Shown piece after piece: positions 50,989-61,845 of a stretch of DNA of 64,000 bases. The stretch covers positions 1-64,000 of the forward strand of contig NW_026683354.1 of assembly GCF_030247195.1 (NCBI RefSeq), given 5' to 3'. Source of the stretch: Topomyia yanbarensis. Its lineage: Eukaryota > Arthropoda > Insecta > Diptera > Culicidae. Both the position numbers and the translations under genes were made by a program. The notes below the pieces were generated by a model. That model ran no database searches, was not told where the DNA came from, and was given only the letters and a program-made list of their open reading frames with translations. Position 1 is the first letter of the stretch. Each line of letters opens with the position of its first letter.

Positions 50989-51354
50989 CTCCTAATACTT
51001 GGCCACATCTGATGTGACCATCACAAAGAATGTAATTGTATAATGACTATACCTTTAAATCGATGCACCTCGAATAATTCTGCATTCCTCATCTACTCCA
51101 CTTAATCTCTCCATTATATTGGAATGTACTTGATTTCTTTAACCCCGAAACTTCATCGCAATGCGTAACATTCAGATATAATCCCCCCCCCCCCCCAAAA
51201 CAATTCGACCGACTAGTAGCAAATTACTGCTTTCACCCTATCGGGGCAAGCGAACTGTTCCAGCGCTGCTGACGTGTCTGGATCAGACAGACCAGCTGTG
51301 ACCAATCGTGCACACTCGAGCCCGCATTCCAATCGCCCGAATCAGTTCGAAAAA
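50989..51354. other. Spacer with poly-C run
   Basis: A run of 14-15 C lies at about 51183-51197. From about 51230 the sequence becomes GC-richer and non-repetitive, leading into the exon candidate. Confidence 0.5.
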
Positions 51355-51494
51355 ATGGTTTATTATTTCCATTTTATCACGCCATCGCAAACCGGCGGTG
51401 GGCCAACACACAGTGGCGCAGCAGCAGCGCGCGGTATGGCCGATTACTCTACATATATATCTGCAACGCCACTGGCGATCGTCGGTTCGGTATG
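51355..51494 (+). CDS. Candidate first coding exon, unrecognised protein
   Basis: ATG in the strong dipteran context GAAAAAATGG starts MVYYFHFITPSQTGGGPTHS, followed by GAAAARGMADYSTYISATPL and AIVGSV, ending at the donor TATG|GTGAGT. Read through without splicing, the frame stops 4 bases later. This fits an exon-intron boundary but is equally explained by a chance 47-codon frame. No acceptor downstream is proven to join in frame. No domain is recognised. Confidence 0.22.
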
Positions 51495-51500
51495 GTGAGT

Positions 51501-52770
51501 GAATGCTACTCGAAAAGTGGTTGATTGGTTTTAATGAGCAACCGAACACGTGCTTCCACTTTAGCGAAAATCCGACAATTGAATCATCGACTAATAGGGA
51601 AGCACGGAAACAGCAACAATCATAACAATTATCCGTTTGGAATGTACGTTCATTCGCGGGCGTAGCGGTGAAACGCTGTCTAGAAGGCTGCACCGAACGA
51701 GTCACATTGTTTGGTAGCTCTATACACAGACAGACCAAAATGAGCGCTTGTTGAAGCGTTGATATGTTTCGCGTCTAGTATCAGAGGGATTCTTGTTAGC
51801 AAATTGAACTTACGAATGAATACTTGCATGAGATATGATTAGGACTTTATTCTGTAATTTCATTCTGGTTCTTAAAATACTTGTTTTTAACGTCTGCAGT
51901 AATATCTTCAAAGAACTTCAACGCAAGTAGAAATAATGAAATTTAACATTGCTCAGAAGTATCGCTCTCAGCAGCTGTATTTCTAAACAATCGGATAAAA
52001 ACAACATTAACCAGGAAATAATTATCGCCGTTGAAATAATTTGAAATCATAATGAAGCTAGATTTATAATGTTTCCACCAAACACGACCAATGCTGCAAT
52101 TGTCTATGATTGTGCAGCTATGTAAAATACCAACCTGTCAAGTGTAGACCTATAACAGAAAGGTGCTAGGAGGCATATTTTCCGAATGAATCGTACATTC
52201 ACTTCTCGCGCTCAGTGGTTGCCAGCTAGGTACAGATCAGCATAAAAATTTAACCGCAAGCACGAACGACCAGCACGCTTTCCAGACGATTCTAAGCAGC
52301 CGAGGAACCGTTCACCAGAGAAAGGTGCTTGAATTTACGCGCATTCATCAGAGGAACAATAAGAACACACCAGTATTAAATTCAACTGATACGTACTGGT
52401 GGTTAAGTGTGGATCGAACAAAGCAGTGGCAGTGAAGAGGCGACGTGATGCACGGTGGGGTACCGTCAGCAGAAAATATTGCCAACAATCGACCAGAGCG
52501 AGAATTGAATGCCCCATTCGAGGGTTTGTACAGAATTGTATAAGGTGGAGAACGTTCAAGATTGCTGAAGAATGCCTATAGAACGCAGATCTGAAGATAT
52601 TTCTATCTTCAGAGAAAGGTGAACAGCACAATAACAAAAGCGAAGCTGGCCAGTCGCGAGATAACAGCTCTCACGACGGGATAGAAAGCATCGTGTATTC
52701 GTTTTCTTTGCGTTCATTGTTGCATTACAGCACCGATCCCTCGGCGTTTGCGGGGGCAGAGGAACAGCGC
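51501..52770. other. Unique sequence; possible 5' region of a transcript
   Basis: It is non-repetitive. CTCAGTG at 52212-52218 fits the arthropod initiator (TCAGT), and the following 500 bases are purine-rich and ATG-poor, as a 5' UTR would be. An acceptor-like ATTTCTATCTTCAG ends at 52612, and a frame is open from 52582 to 52879. All of this is suggestive only. Confidence 0.3.
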
Positions 52771-53050
52771 ATGCCGGAGGAACACTTCTCGAAGTGTTGG
52801 GAGGAAAAACGGAAAACCACACGAATCATAGACCATAGAGAAGTCATACCAAAACCAACTGTAATGGTAATGAACTTGAGTAAGTTAATAATCTTTTCAT
52901 GCTCTTTTTCTGGATTCCTTCATTTGCGTTGTCTCGGCAGGCAGAGCGCGCGAGTATTGCAACTATACCACCATCGTGCACGGCGTAAAACAACCCTGCC
53001 TGCTGTGGTTACCTGCCCGTATGGAGTCTTTTTCCTATAGTCAGTTGTAG
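52771..53050 (+). CDS. Candidate two-exon small gene (72 residues)
   Basis: Exon 1 is 52771-52879 and exon 2 is 52941-53050, with a 61-bp intron. The donor GTAAGTT is the perfect consensus, and the acceptor TTGCGTTGTCTCGGCAG follows a long pyrimidine-rich tract. Sixty bases is the typical short-intron size in mosquitoes. The spliced product starts MPEEHFSKCWEEKRKTTRII. Across the junction it reads VMNLSRAREYCNYTTIVHG, and it ends ESFSYSQL. The frame is also open upstream of this ATG to 52582, so the start is uncertain. I recognise no family. Without transcripts this remains a model. Confidence 0.28.
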
Positions 53051-53485
53051 ATTTATATACACGGTTCAACCAAGTCTGTTATTATTCGTGGGTAGAAAGT
53101 GAATTTTACGCTAGAAAAGCGCATTTACCACTATGTGATCAGTCTTCTCGTACGGTTCCCCGCTTACCCTAGCTTCGTTAACTGAAGCATCGACGGCTGT
53201 GTCACTGCGGCTGGGTTACGGTGGAGAATGTTGTTGGCTACCGATACCCATATGCGTGCTGTCCGCGTTCAATTTTGTGCTTTTCTCACGGTACTCTGGT
53301 TGACAGCTTTGTTGTACTGTGATTAATGTTGTTCAATACCTGACTGTTATTGTATGCCAGGGTGCCCAGGATTTTGAATACTGTTTAAGAATCCTGCGCA
53401 TGATGAAGTTACGAATGATATCCAAAAATTTGTTCGCATGACCCAATATTTAATCATTTCTAAAATGGGTTGAAGTTTGTATGGA
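53051..53485. other. No feature recognised
   Basis: This is unique sequence downstream of the exon model. No poly(A) hexamer is close to the stop, which weakens that model. Confidence 0.35.
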
Positions 53486-53488
53486 AAA

Positions 53489-53625
53489 AATACAGTGAAG
53501 ATTCGTTTTTATCAACCCTGTGCTGCATTTTACGCTGACGAAATGGGGATAATATTTTTTCTGTTATTTTAATAAATCGAACCCGTTAAAATATTCTTCT
53601 TTAGTACCTGGACATAGCCGCACCC
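53489..53625. mobile_element. Solo arm of the TACAGTG-family MITE
   Basis: TACAGTGAAGATTCGTTTTTATCA followed by CCCGTTAAAATATTCTTCTT matches the outer MITE at 47155/50690-50800. The right TIR is not found. Confidence 0.6.
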
Positions 53626-53689
53626 ACGGTAAAGATGGACAAGTCTGTCTATGCCAAGGGACATGCTGGTGAACTCGAGTGACTCGTAG

Positions 53690-53860
53690 TTATGTTGCCT
53701 AAGCTCATCAGCACAAGACAAAAGTTAAGCCCGTAAGATATTAGGCCTGTTCTAATGACCCTGCCACTTCTAGTTTTCCGATCTGTATACTTCACATCCT
53801 TGCTCTCACTTGAGTACTATGGCTCTAATTTTCATAACTTTCCCTACCCAGTAATCTCTT
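53690..53860. mobile_element. One arm of the CATAGTACTCAAG-family MITE, inverted
   Basis: GACAAAAGTTAAGCCCGTAAG, CCTGCCACTTCTAGTTTTCC and CTCACTTGAGTACTATGGCTC form the reverse complement of 32341-32490. The other arm is missing, as in the copy at 32313. Confidence 0.6.
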
Positions 53861-54015
53861 TCTGTTTATTTAGTATAAATTTCCCTTAAGTAGATCTATG
53901 GAAGAGGGGGTACAGTGGTCGTTAAACAATTGGTGGTTTATGTATGAGGGTTCCAGAGCAGATTGCTCAGTTTTTTCACTATACACAGCTTGGATAAAGT
54001 ACGATTCAGCGAAAC

Positions 54016-56135
54016 GGGTGCACCCTATTAGGCATAAATACGTTAGGCATACGGACGATTGGCATACGTACGTTAGTCATAATGGACGTTAGGCATAAAG
54101 ACGTTTGGCATAACAGACGTTAGGCATAATGGACGTTAGGCATAATGGACGATTGGCATAATGGACGTTAGGCATAAATTATCATATTGAAGTATCCTTT
54201 AAGGAAATCAGTTTTTGGTGGGGACAGCATCGGGTGGTAAGAGCGCAAATGTTTGAATTTTTTGAATTACTCTGGAAGCTGATAAAACTCGATCAACATT
54301 TTATCTATTGTATATACCTCAAGAAATCTTCACTCAAATAAAAGATGCAGAACGAATGAACTTCGAATGAACGAATGAAAAAATTGCACATCTCTAAAAT
54401 AGGCTAAATACTCTTGTTTAAAATCAGCTTATTTTGTATTAAGGCATGAATAAAGCACATCGACCTCTTCAAGCCCATGTTGTTTGTAAACAATAACCTT
54501 TTTAAATTGCTAAAACTTTTGATTTAGGCAGAATTTACTCACAAAAACAAGGAAGACCAGTAACTGAACTGAAGTTATTGCTATTAGTCTGATATAACTA
54601 TGCTGGAGCAGTACTACCAGAAATATTGACAGTTGGCGTTGATAAATAAAATTTTGATATGTCTTCATTATTTTCCATTATTATTGAAAACTGCTAAAGC
54701 GTATCTTCGACTATCTTTTCCTAGCATATAGAACATTTTAAATTTTCTAGGAGAATTGTATTGAACACCGGAAGGTAAATATTTGGCAGCTACCAGCACT
54801 GCGAAAGAACCATCTTTCAAAGCGAGTTTTTCGTGTTTCTTGAACCCTATGAACGCTAGAAAAAAGATGGGCATGTAAGGATTAACTTAAATTAGTTCTT
54901 CATGCGTGCAAGGTGTAATTGTCCAAGAAGAAAAAACATAATCTAGAAGAACAGCTCATGAAAGAAAGAATGATGCATTTTATTATTCATTCAACGAATA
55001 TACGAATATTGCTGGTTCTATATTGATTATCTCCCATATTCTTAAGCACATTGACTGTATTCTCGAGGCCACCACAAATAGAACTACGAAAACTCTTTGA
55101 TGTGAGAGAGAGTTTATTCCTGTACTGTGATGAGCTACCGAAACGAAAAAGGTATCGTCGCAAACGTAAAATCTGTAGCCTAATGTGGATCCTGTACATA
55201 ACACTGCCAGTTTCCATTGGATCCAAAACTTAATGTCTGTTCATTTTTTTCCAATTTTTTTGTTAACTTATTGAGTCAATTTGGTAAAAGTGTAACGGCA
55301 TTTAATAAGCAAGGGACTGGAAGGTGAAGTATATTTTTCAATATTAAGATCCATAGTACTCAAGGGAGACCAAGGAGTTGAAGGAAGAAAGTTTAGAAAA
55401 GCGTGGAAAGGGTCATGTGACCAAGCTTAGAGTTTCCCGGCGACTTTACCCTTTGTCTGATACCGCAGGAGTCAGGATCTTTTGGCATTAAAAATGCGAA
55501 TCACCTGATTTTGCAGCATGTCCGGACGAGCGTAAAGTAACTTTTATGCTGTCGAAACCGATCTTTAACTCCTTGCTCTCTCTTGAGTACTATGGCTCTT
55601 AATATTGAAAAATATACTTCACCTTCCAGTCCCTTGCCAATTAAATGCCGTTACACCAGTCTGTTCATTATTTTGTATTTTTTTCAAATATTTGGATGCA
55701 ACAATACATAAAAATTTGCTTGTATCAAAACTGAAGGGATATTTTCTTCATCTCGTCAACAGAAAAATAGAAAAAAAGCTCTATACTTGTAAGGGTTAAA
55801 TATCTCGCATGTAATTTTTTTCATTTTGGAGCATCTCGCTAGAGTTATGCGAAGGTATAGCAAAGCGTCATTTTTTCCTAACCTGAAAAACAAGCGAAAT
55901 CTCCAACGAAAGCCTTGCGAATATTTTTATATTTTTGTAAATTATGCCTATCGTCCATTATGCCTAACGTACGTTATGCCAATCGTCCATTATACATAAC
56001 GTATATTATGCCAATCGTCCATTATGCCTAACGTCCATTATGCCTAACGTCCATTATGCCTAACGTACTTATGCCCAACGTATGTATGCCTAACGTACTT
56101 ATGCCTAACGTATTTATGCCAAACGTCGCGCACCC
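54016..56135. mobile_element. DNA element with inverted minisatellite arrays at both ends and a 9-bp TSD
   Basis: The ends are GGGTGCACCC at the left and GGGTGCGCGACG in reverse complement at the right, both followed by GGCATAAATACG. CAGCGAAAC flanks both sides (54007-54015 and 56136-56144), a TSD of 8-9 bp. Inside each end is a tandem array of a 15-16-bp unit, TTAGGCATAATGGACG. About ten units lie at 54030-54179, and about twelve in the opposite orientation at 55946-56127. The 1.77-kb core has no recognisable transposase; a minus frame at 54668-54874 is unassigned. It contains the MITE at 55290-55656. TSD length and array-bearing TIRs suggest a MULE- or hAT-type non-autonomous element. Confidence 0.8.
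55290..55656. mobile_element. CATAGTACTCAAG-family MITE, complete copy
   Basis: Inverted arms of about 95 bp: GTGTAACGGCATTTAATAAG then GGGACTGGAAGGTGAAGTAT and CATAGTACTCAAGGGAGACC, mirrored by GAGTACTATGGCTCTTAATA ... GCCGTTACAC. I cannot define the TSD. Related single arms are at 32313 and 53690. Confidence 0.8.
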
Positions 56136-56293
56136 CAGCGAAACTATCAGGATTTTGTGGGATAATCCTCGCGGCAAGAAATCCAGTTTTCACGTTTCGA
56201 GGTGTAATTGCCAAGTTCAGTTTGGATCGGACATATCCTGGGATATGTTGAACTTCCAGAATTTTACCGGGGTGGTTTTTCTGCCATGCACTA

Positions 56294-57033
56294 CCGAAAA
56301 AAGGGGTATCTTTGATCACCGGGGTAAGTTTGATCAAATAAGGCTTTTTTATGTAATATACGATAAGATGGTTCCCTCTAACAAAATCATCGAAACAAAA
56401 ACAAACCATTTTCTAAACATGTTCAGCATCTATCAGTAATAATTATTTCGTCTTTTCATGTACTTTTTATGAGCACAATAATTCAAATTGAAAATGATAC
56501 AACTCTCATGCATCATTTCAATCTGTTCGAACAATACCTTGCATACTAATGAAATCAGTCAACTTCAACTAAATTGATATTTTTTTAGAAACTGCGAATA
56601 TTTTTGTCCGATAATTCAAGCAAAAGATCCGAGATTTTTGTTGTTAACTATTTCATTTCGAATATTTTCCTGAAAAAGTTCGATAAAAGCCAACTGTATC
56701 CTTCTACACAATTTTGTTCTCGTTCGATGAAATTTCCTGCATATATGCAATTTACACAACATTTCAAGCGCTTTCGATTTCGTTCGTTTTCGTTCTCATT
56801 TCGATAGACATATTTTGTTGATCAAAATTATCCCAAAAGCAACGAATGAAAATTTACAGCAAAGTAATTTTATTTTCATATTGAAACAAAATAAAATACC
56901 CAACTATTTGAACATTTTCAATCTATGAGTACCAGTACTTGTTTTAAAAACGCAAACAGTTACATCTACTTTAAGTGTAGATAGTTTTTCGACAAACTTT
57001 TGAAAAAGTGATCAATGTTTCCCCGTTTCACGG
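56294..57033. mobile_element. TA-flanked MITE with TTGATCAC ends
   Basis: The left end CCGAAAAAAGGGGTATCTTT(GATCAC) matches the right end in reverse complement CCGTGAAACGGGGAAACATT(GATCAC), 20 of 26 bases. TA lies at 56292-56293 and 57034-57035. It is 740 bp and AT-rich inside, with TTCGTTCGTTTTCGTTC runs near 56775. TA target and size suggest a Tc1/mariner-type non-autonomous element. Its insertion interrupts the open frame described at 53948-57115. Confidence 0.8.
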
Positions 57034-57115
57034 TACATTGGTATTAATAGTAAGCTTTGACGTGACCATAAACCGCGACATCCAAGGATCGCCGATGATG
57101 GCTGCAGTGTGCTGA

Positions 57116-57305
57116 TAATATAAATTCGTGAATTGAACGAAAATGATCGTATACTGCACGAATTAATTCGTCATTTTCTGCATGAAACGAAATGATTCGT
57201 TATTTTACTAAATGTTTGTGTAGAGCACGAATATTTCGTCAATCGCACGATTTTATTTCGTTCATCGAACGAAATTTTCGTATATTTTTTCATTCGCTCT
57301 TTCAG
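57116..57305. other. CGAA/TTCG-rich short palindromic stretch before an acceptor
   Basis: Repeated ACGAAAT, ATTCGT and TTCGTTCATCGAACGAA blocks form imperfect hairpins over about 57120-57285, ending in TTTTTTCATTCGCTCTTTCAG. The nature of the repeat is unknown. Confidence 0.45.
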
Positions 57306-57715
57306 GATTGATGTTTGACAACATCGAATTTAGCATTGAAAATGCTTTACTCTACTATATGGGGCTGGGACTAGGTGTAAAATTAAAATCTGATTTCGAA
57401 ATCACGAAAATGTGGCATAATTTTAAACGACGACCAATCGATTCAGAGAAGTCCAACTTGATTGCAACTTTAAATTGGTATTTCAACTGTACACTATTGA
57501 ACAATCCGTATTATTGTGAAAACATTGGGAGAATGTAAGAAAACAGACAAAGTTTTCGCTTACGTTTTGTTAATTGTTGATGGATTTTCATGATTCGAAC
57601 ACAAAATCGATTCAGAAAATTGCCAGTAAAAAATTATTATCAAAGGGGAGATGGCGAATTGCTGGTTTATACCGTGCGTATGAGTCATGTAGGCAAGGCT
57701 CAAATCGTTCAATAG
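57306..57715 (+). CDS. Candidate last two exons of an unrecognised gene
   Basis: Acceptor TCATTCGCTCTTTCAG (ending 57305) opens an exon of 229 bases to donor GAAT|GTAAGA (57535). The only open frame, with 75 codons, includes MFDNIEFSIENALLYYMGLG, a KMWHNFKRRPIDSEKSNL stretch and two Cys near the end (WYFNC, PYYC). An 81-base intron ends at GATTCAG (57615). The spliced frame then continues KLPVKNYYQRGDGELLVYTV and MSHVGKAQIVQ to TAG at 57713-57715. AATAAA is at 57770-57775. The second acceptor has a weak pyrimidine tract. I recognise no family and see no first exon. Confidence 0.3.
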
Positions 57716-57769
57716 GTTTCCCGTCCTGTATCACAAGACAGATATCAGCAGACCGTCCTTATTAGGATG

Positions 57770-57775
57770 AATAAA
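57770..57775 (+). promoter_or_regulatory. Poly(A) signal candidate AATAAA
   Basis: The hexamer lies 55 bases after the candidate stop at 57713-57715. Confidence 0.3.
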
Positions 57776-59744
57776 TAATGGAAAAAGAATTCAATTAGAA
57801 AATTCCTTTTGTTATCTTGTATTAAGTTTGCGCTTGTTAATTCTGTACCTTTACCAGTGAATCATATTATAAGCAAATATTCTTCACCAACCCGATGGTT
57901 TTTGCAAATCCTTTATAAAAATAAGTGAATGGGGCATCCTCATCGCTAAGCGAAAGCTACATCTAAAAGAATGATGAAAATATTTATTTATTTATCGTAC
58001 AAAAGGATGGTGTTCCATTTGCACCAAAAAGTTGATTAAAGGGATCGCTTTGTGTCACATAGTGCTCATTTGACATGAGCTGTGTGAGAGGAATGCGAGG
58101 GGCCAGCACCAGCAGGCTTGACTGTGTCGTATTGAAAATTTTAACGTATTTTAACTGTAATTAAAGTAACTAATAAATGTATTTAAATTACCTCCATTCT
58201 AATTAATAACATACTTAATGTAATTTTTGCGGTAATTAAAGTACTTTGTGATACTTAATGGTACTTAAAGTAACTAATCAAGTACGACTTCTGGCACTGT
58301 GTCGTATTGAAGATTTAGTGCTTGCCCCTCGGGGAAACGTTTGTCGGCGTGTAAATTAATATTTTTGTTTATTACACAAAAGGTGGGGCTTCCATCTACA
58401 TCGCAAAGTTGATAAAAGAGCTTGCCATGTTTCACATGTAGTCATTTTACATGAACTGCCAAAGAGGGTTCATCTGCGTGTACTAGAACGATTGACTACT
58501 TTTTCTTAAAACTTCAGAAAACGAACGAGAAAACTTGAATTTTCATAAGACTCAATGTGAGGTTAGCCCCTTTCGGAGGCCAGCTGGTACCTCCATGGTC
58601 AACTTTGACTGCAAATAGCAAAAAATGTAAAAATTATTATTTTATTATTCTTAAATGGCAGTACATGTAAATTACTTAGAACTATCAAAAAATGCAAAAA
58701 TGTCGATTTCGGAAGAAAATGTGGGTTAGCCCCTTTTGGACGACCGCCATTCAAATAAATTCGATCAACAATATGAGTTTTTTATGCATAATTATTTTGA
58801 AGATTGCTTTGGAAAAAAATCGTTTATATTACAAAAGATGCACGTAAATATTAGAAAGACACTCGTACATTTCATCAAACAATTTGTTTGATTAAAGATT
58901 TGTAATAAGCCTCCGAAAGTCGAAACACTCGCAATAAAAATAAAAACGTTTCGATAAAACTGCAAATGATTCATCATGTGTACGAAAAAAGTCGTATATT
59001 GTACGAATGTTTCTTATCGATTTTTTTTCAATAGAAATGAATTCAAATTTTGACCTAAATTATTCCAATTTGATTTTTACTTAATTTCGAATTGTGAAAA
59101 GTAAAGATTGTAGTAAATATAAAATAAAAAGTAAGAGCTGGGCCAAATTGCCAAATTAATAGTTTCACGTGGCCCACTTCGTTGAACGTTATCAAGATAA
59201 ATTGTCTGACTTGGTATAATTGGATAAAGGCGACTTCCGTAAGCCTAACTAACCTCCATTTCGTAGCAGGAATGCTCGATTTTATGCAATAAGGCCGGAA
59301 ATCAATAGCCATCGCATGCGGCCAGAGCACCACTTCTTGCTTCTGCGACTCACTCATCTCGACAGATCACCACGGTAAGAATTGAACAATCAGTTTCATT
59401 TGTTCAGACAAGGCATACAATATAAAAGTAATTGGTTTTGTCGTTCCGTTTCGTTCAAACCAAACGAGATACAAATTTATTAGAAGTATCTGAGAAACAT
59501 GTTCCTTCTTAAATTTATTTTGATAAATTTCGGGGTGGGGGTGATTGAGTTGATATACATTTAATGAACAAAATATGTTTTAACGATTGGAAGTCAAAAA
59601 AATTATGATTCTTAATTTAACCGACAACTTGTTTTTTGCACCTGACGATTTTTCACGCTCACTAAAAAAATGTTGAAGAATTATTTGAGAAATGTGCTAA
59701 AGAAAATTATAAAATTTTTAGATGAATGATAAAATGCTCTACAA
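57776..59744. other. AT-rich DNA with a diverged duplication and a probable insertion
   Basis: About 57985-58085 and 58365-58465 are diverged copies (ACAAAAGG-TGG-GTTCCAT ... TTGAT(T)AAA ... TTTCACAT ... TTGACATGA). At 58120-58318 a 21-base direct repeat (ACTGTGTCGTATTGAA(A/G)ATTT) brackets about 155 bases of AATTAAAGTAACTAAT-rich sequence. No gene is recognised. Confidence 0.5.
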
Positions 59745-60379
59745 CAGTGATTTTCAACCGGGGGTGAATTCACCCCCAGGGGTAAATTAGACCAATGTAG
59801 GGGGTGAATTATGCGGAACAAATTTTTATTTGTTGTCCTAACATTCCCCACGGATATTTGTTTTTATATTTGTTTCAGTGTGTCAAGAATTGAGATGCTT
59901 ACTGAGAGGTCTCTGATAGTAAAATTATGGTTTTCATTCAATTGAAAATTGTTTTTTAATGTAGATTACATTTAAACTTTCAATATAGGGGACCGTTTGA
60001 AAATATCGGCTGTGTCAGCCGCGTCAAATTTTGAACGTGAATAACTTCCAATATACTTAACAGAATGACTTGATGTTTGGGCCATTTTGTTGAAAATATG
60101 TTCAGCTATGTTGTATTATAATTTGGTGCAAGTATAATGTGCATTAATAACGAAAAAATCGTGTTTTGAAAAATCTTTCGCAAACTACTCGGAAATGGCA
60201 AAAATGTTCGGTCAGAGCCGTCAATATGGTGCACCAACCGAAGTTTAATGGATAGGTCCGTTACAGATTTGTTTCTATTATCATTCGCATTTGGCCGCAT
60301 GGTGAGAACAGAGGGCTGTATATTACCGAGAAGAAATTGAACTGTACATGGCTGGTGGATGTTTGGTCGTTACGTGCTA

Positions 60380-61320
60380 CTTGCAGAGGTTATCGTTTTA
60401 TTTCCGATGGGTGAAAGATAGCATGCACATGCACGGTCGAGATTGTTTCCCGCTAATTTCATGCACATAGCAAATCCTAAACAGTTTTTGTTCGAAGCTC
60501 TTCTTTCTCGATGGAAGTGAACTGATTTTATTTGATTTTCGAGAAGGTGATTATTAGGATTCATCTTCGTGGTTTATTTGTCGCAGCTCCGTGCTAGTCA
60601 CCATGATAAATTGGAGCAAATATCTACCAATCGGAGAATATTTTCCTTTGCAAGTAAATTAGCCCTTATTAGTGCTATCAAACCACTCAAAAGAATTAAA
60701 TTTGAAAATCTTTTCCTTCGCTAACTGTTATTTTTTTCCTATGGGTGCACACATTCGGAAAAACCTGATTATAAAACATCCGACCGAAGTTCGTTCCTGA
60801 TTGGTTTCTGCTAATTACATGTACATAACCGCCAATCTTCCGGAAGTATTGATTGGAATGGTCGGTTTCTATTACTTAAACTTGTGGGATGGACAACATT
60901 TTAACATCGGTAGAGAAGCTGATTTTTAGATTCAGCCGGCTCCGTGAGTCAGTTCACGACTATTTTGTGTTAGTGGCTAGGGCCAATTGGAACAAAAATC
61001 TCCCACCCAGAGAACCTTTTCTTTGGAAAACTAATTAGCCCGTATCAGCGCTATCAAACAGTAAACCAAGAATTACACCTGAACATCATTTCCTATACCA
61101 ACTTTTAATTTTGTTTCCGACGCGTCGAAATACACACACGGAAAACCCCGATTTGTAATTAGCTGACTGAAGCCATTCCTTATTGGTTCCTAATTACATG
61201 CACCAAGCCGCAAATCTTGAACAGTTTTTGTTCAAAGCTCCTGCTCTTTCTCGATGCAAGCGAACTGATTTCATTCGATGGCCTGCTCATTTGGCTTCGA
61301 ACGCAAATTGAACCGATCAC
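60380..61320. repeat. Degenerate tandem repeat, about 350-bp period, 2.5 units
   Basis: Blocks recur in the same order. CC(G/T)A(T/C)GGGTG lies near 60402, 60737 and 61117. GCTAATTTCATGCACATAGC-like text lies at 60450, 60812 and 61192. GAACAGTTTTTGTTC(A/G)AAGCTC near 60482 recurs at 61218, while AATTAGCCC(T/G)TAT(T/C)AG(T/C)GCTATCAAAC lies near 60657 and 61030. Divergence is high. It lies inside the hAT-like element. Confidence 0.7.
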
Positions 61321-61677
61321 AAACACACTGTTGGTAAAAGGTAGTATGCGAGGGACGTGAGCGTTGATTTTCTTTGCTTCCGATGGCCAGCCCCTTTGGC
61401 TACAAACGTAAGCTGAACCGAGTACAAAACTTGGGGTCGTCTGGGAGTGCGGCATACACTCGTACTGGCAATATGCGCTCGTCTGATTGCGGTATATGAG
61501 AAAAGGTGAAATCTCGCTTGGTTCGTGCCGGCCTCCAGTATCCTGTCCATCATTTGCTGAAAAAGGGTCACTACGCCGAGCGTGTCGGTGTCGGAGCACT
61601 CGTCTACCTGACAGCAGTGAATATTTGCCTATCGCATTGGAGCTGACAGGAATTGCTGCCCTTAATAACAAATAGAT

Positions 61678-61845
61678 ATGGGGGTGGGCGTAGCGTAGTT
61701 GGTAAATCGATTGCCTTGTACGCAGCGCACCTGGGCTCGAGTCCCGACCCCGCACATAGGGCTTAGAAATTTTTCATAAGAGATTTTTCTAACCCGAAGA
61801 GGCGAATGACCTTAAGGTTAAAACCTCTATAATCGAAATAAAAAA
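61678..61845 (+). mobile_element. Feilai-like tRNA-derived SINE, full length with TSD
   Basis: The tRNA-like head has a perfect Pol III box A, TAGCGTAGTTGG (61691-61702), and box B GCTCGAGTC (61735-61743). It is followed by CCCCGCACATAGGGCTTAGA, TTTTTCTAACCCGAAGAGGC and an A-rich end. AACAAATAGAT flanks both sides (61667-61677 and 61846-61856). The head carries box A and B but does not fold into a complete tRNA, so it is not a tRNA gene. The body matches my recollection of Feilai of Aedes. The clean TSD and intact promoter suggest a fairly recent insertion. Confidence 0.88.

Larger units (their letters stand above)
53948..57115 (+). pseudogene. Ancestral open frame split by two DNA elements
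   Basis: Join 53948-54015, 56145-56293 and 57036-57115, removing each element with one copy of its duplication. One frame then stays open for 98 codons to TGA at 57113-57115. Parts read FSETIRILWDNPRGKKSSF across the first junction and NFTGVVFLPCTTLVLIVSFD across the second. Neither element was used to choose the frame. No start codon is evident. I recognise no family, so it could be a decayed host exon or older element. A competing frame from ATG 53898 is open for 74 codons across the first junction only. Confidence 0.33.

Noticed and set aside
54030..56127. Regular direct repeats resembling a CRISPR array
   Set aside because: Units are contiguous 15-16-bp tandem copies with no unique spacers, and the two arrays are mirror images at the ends of a transposable element in a eukaryotic context.
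61678..61760. tRNA gene
   Set aside because: Box A and box B are present, but no cloverleaf can be completed, and the unit has SINE body, A-rich tail and target duplications.
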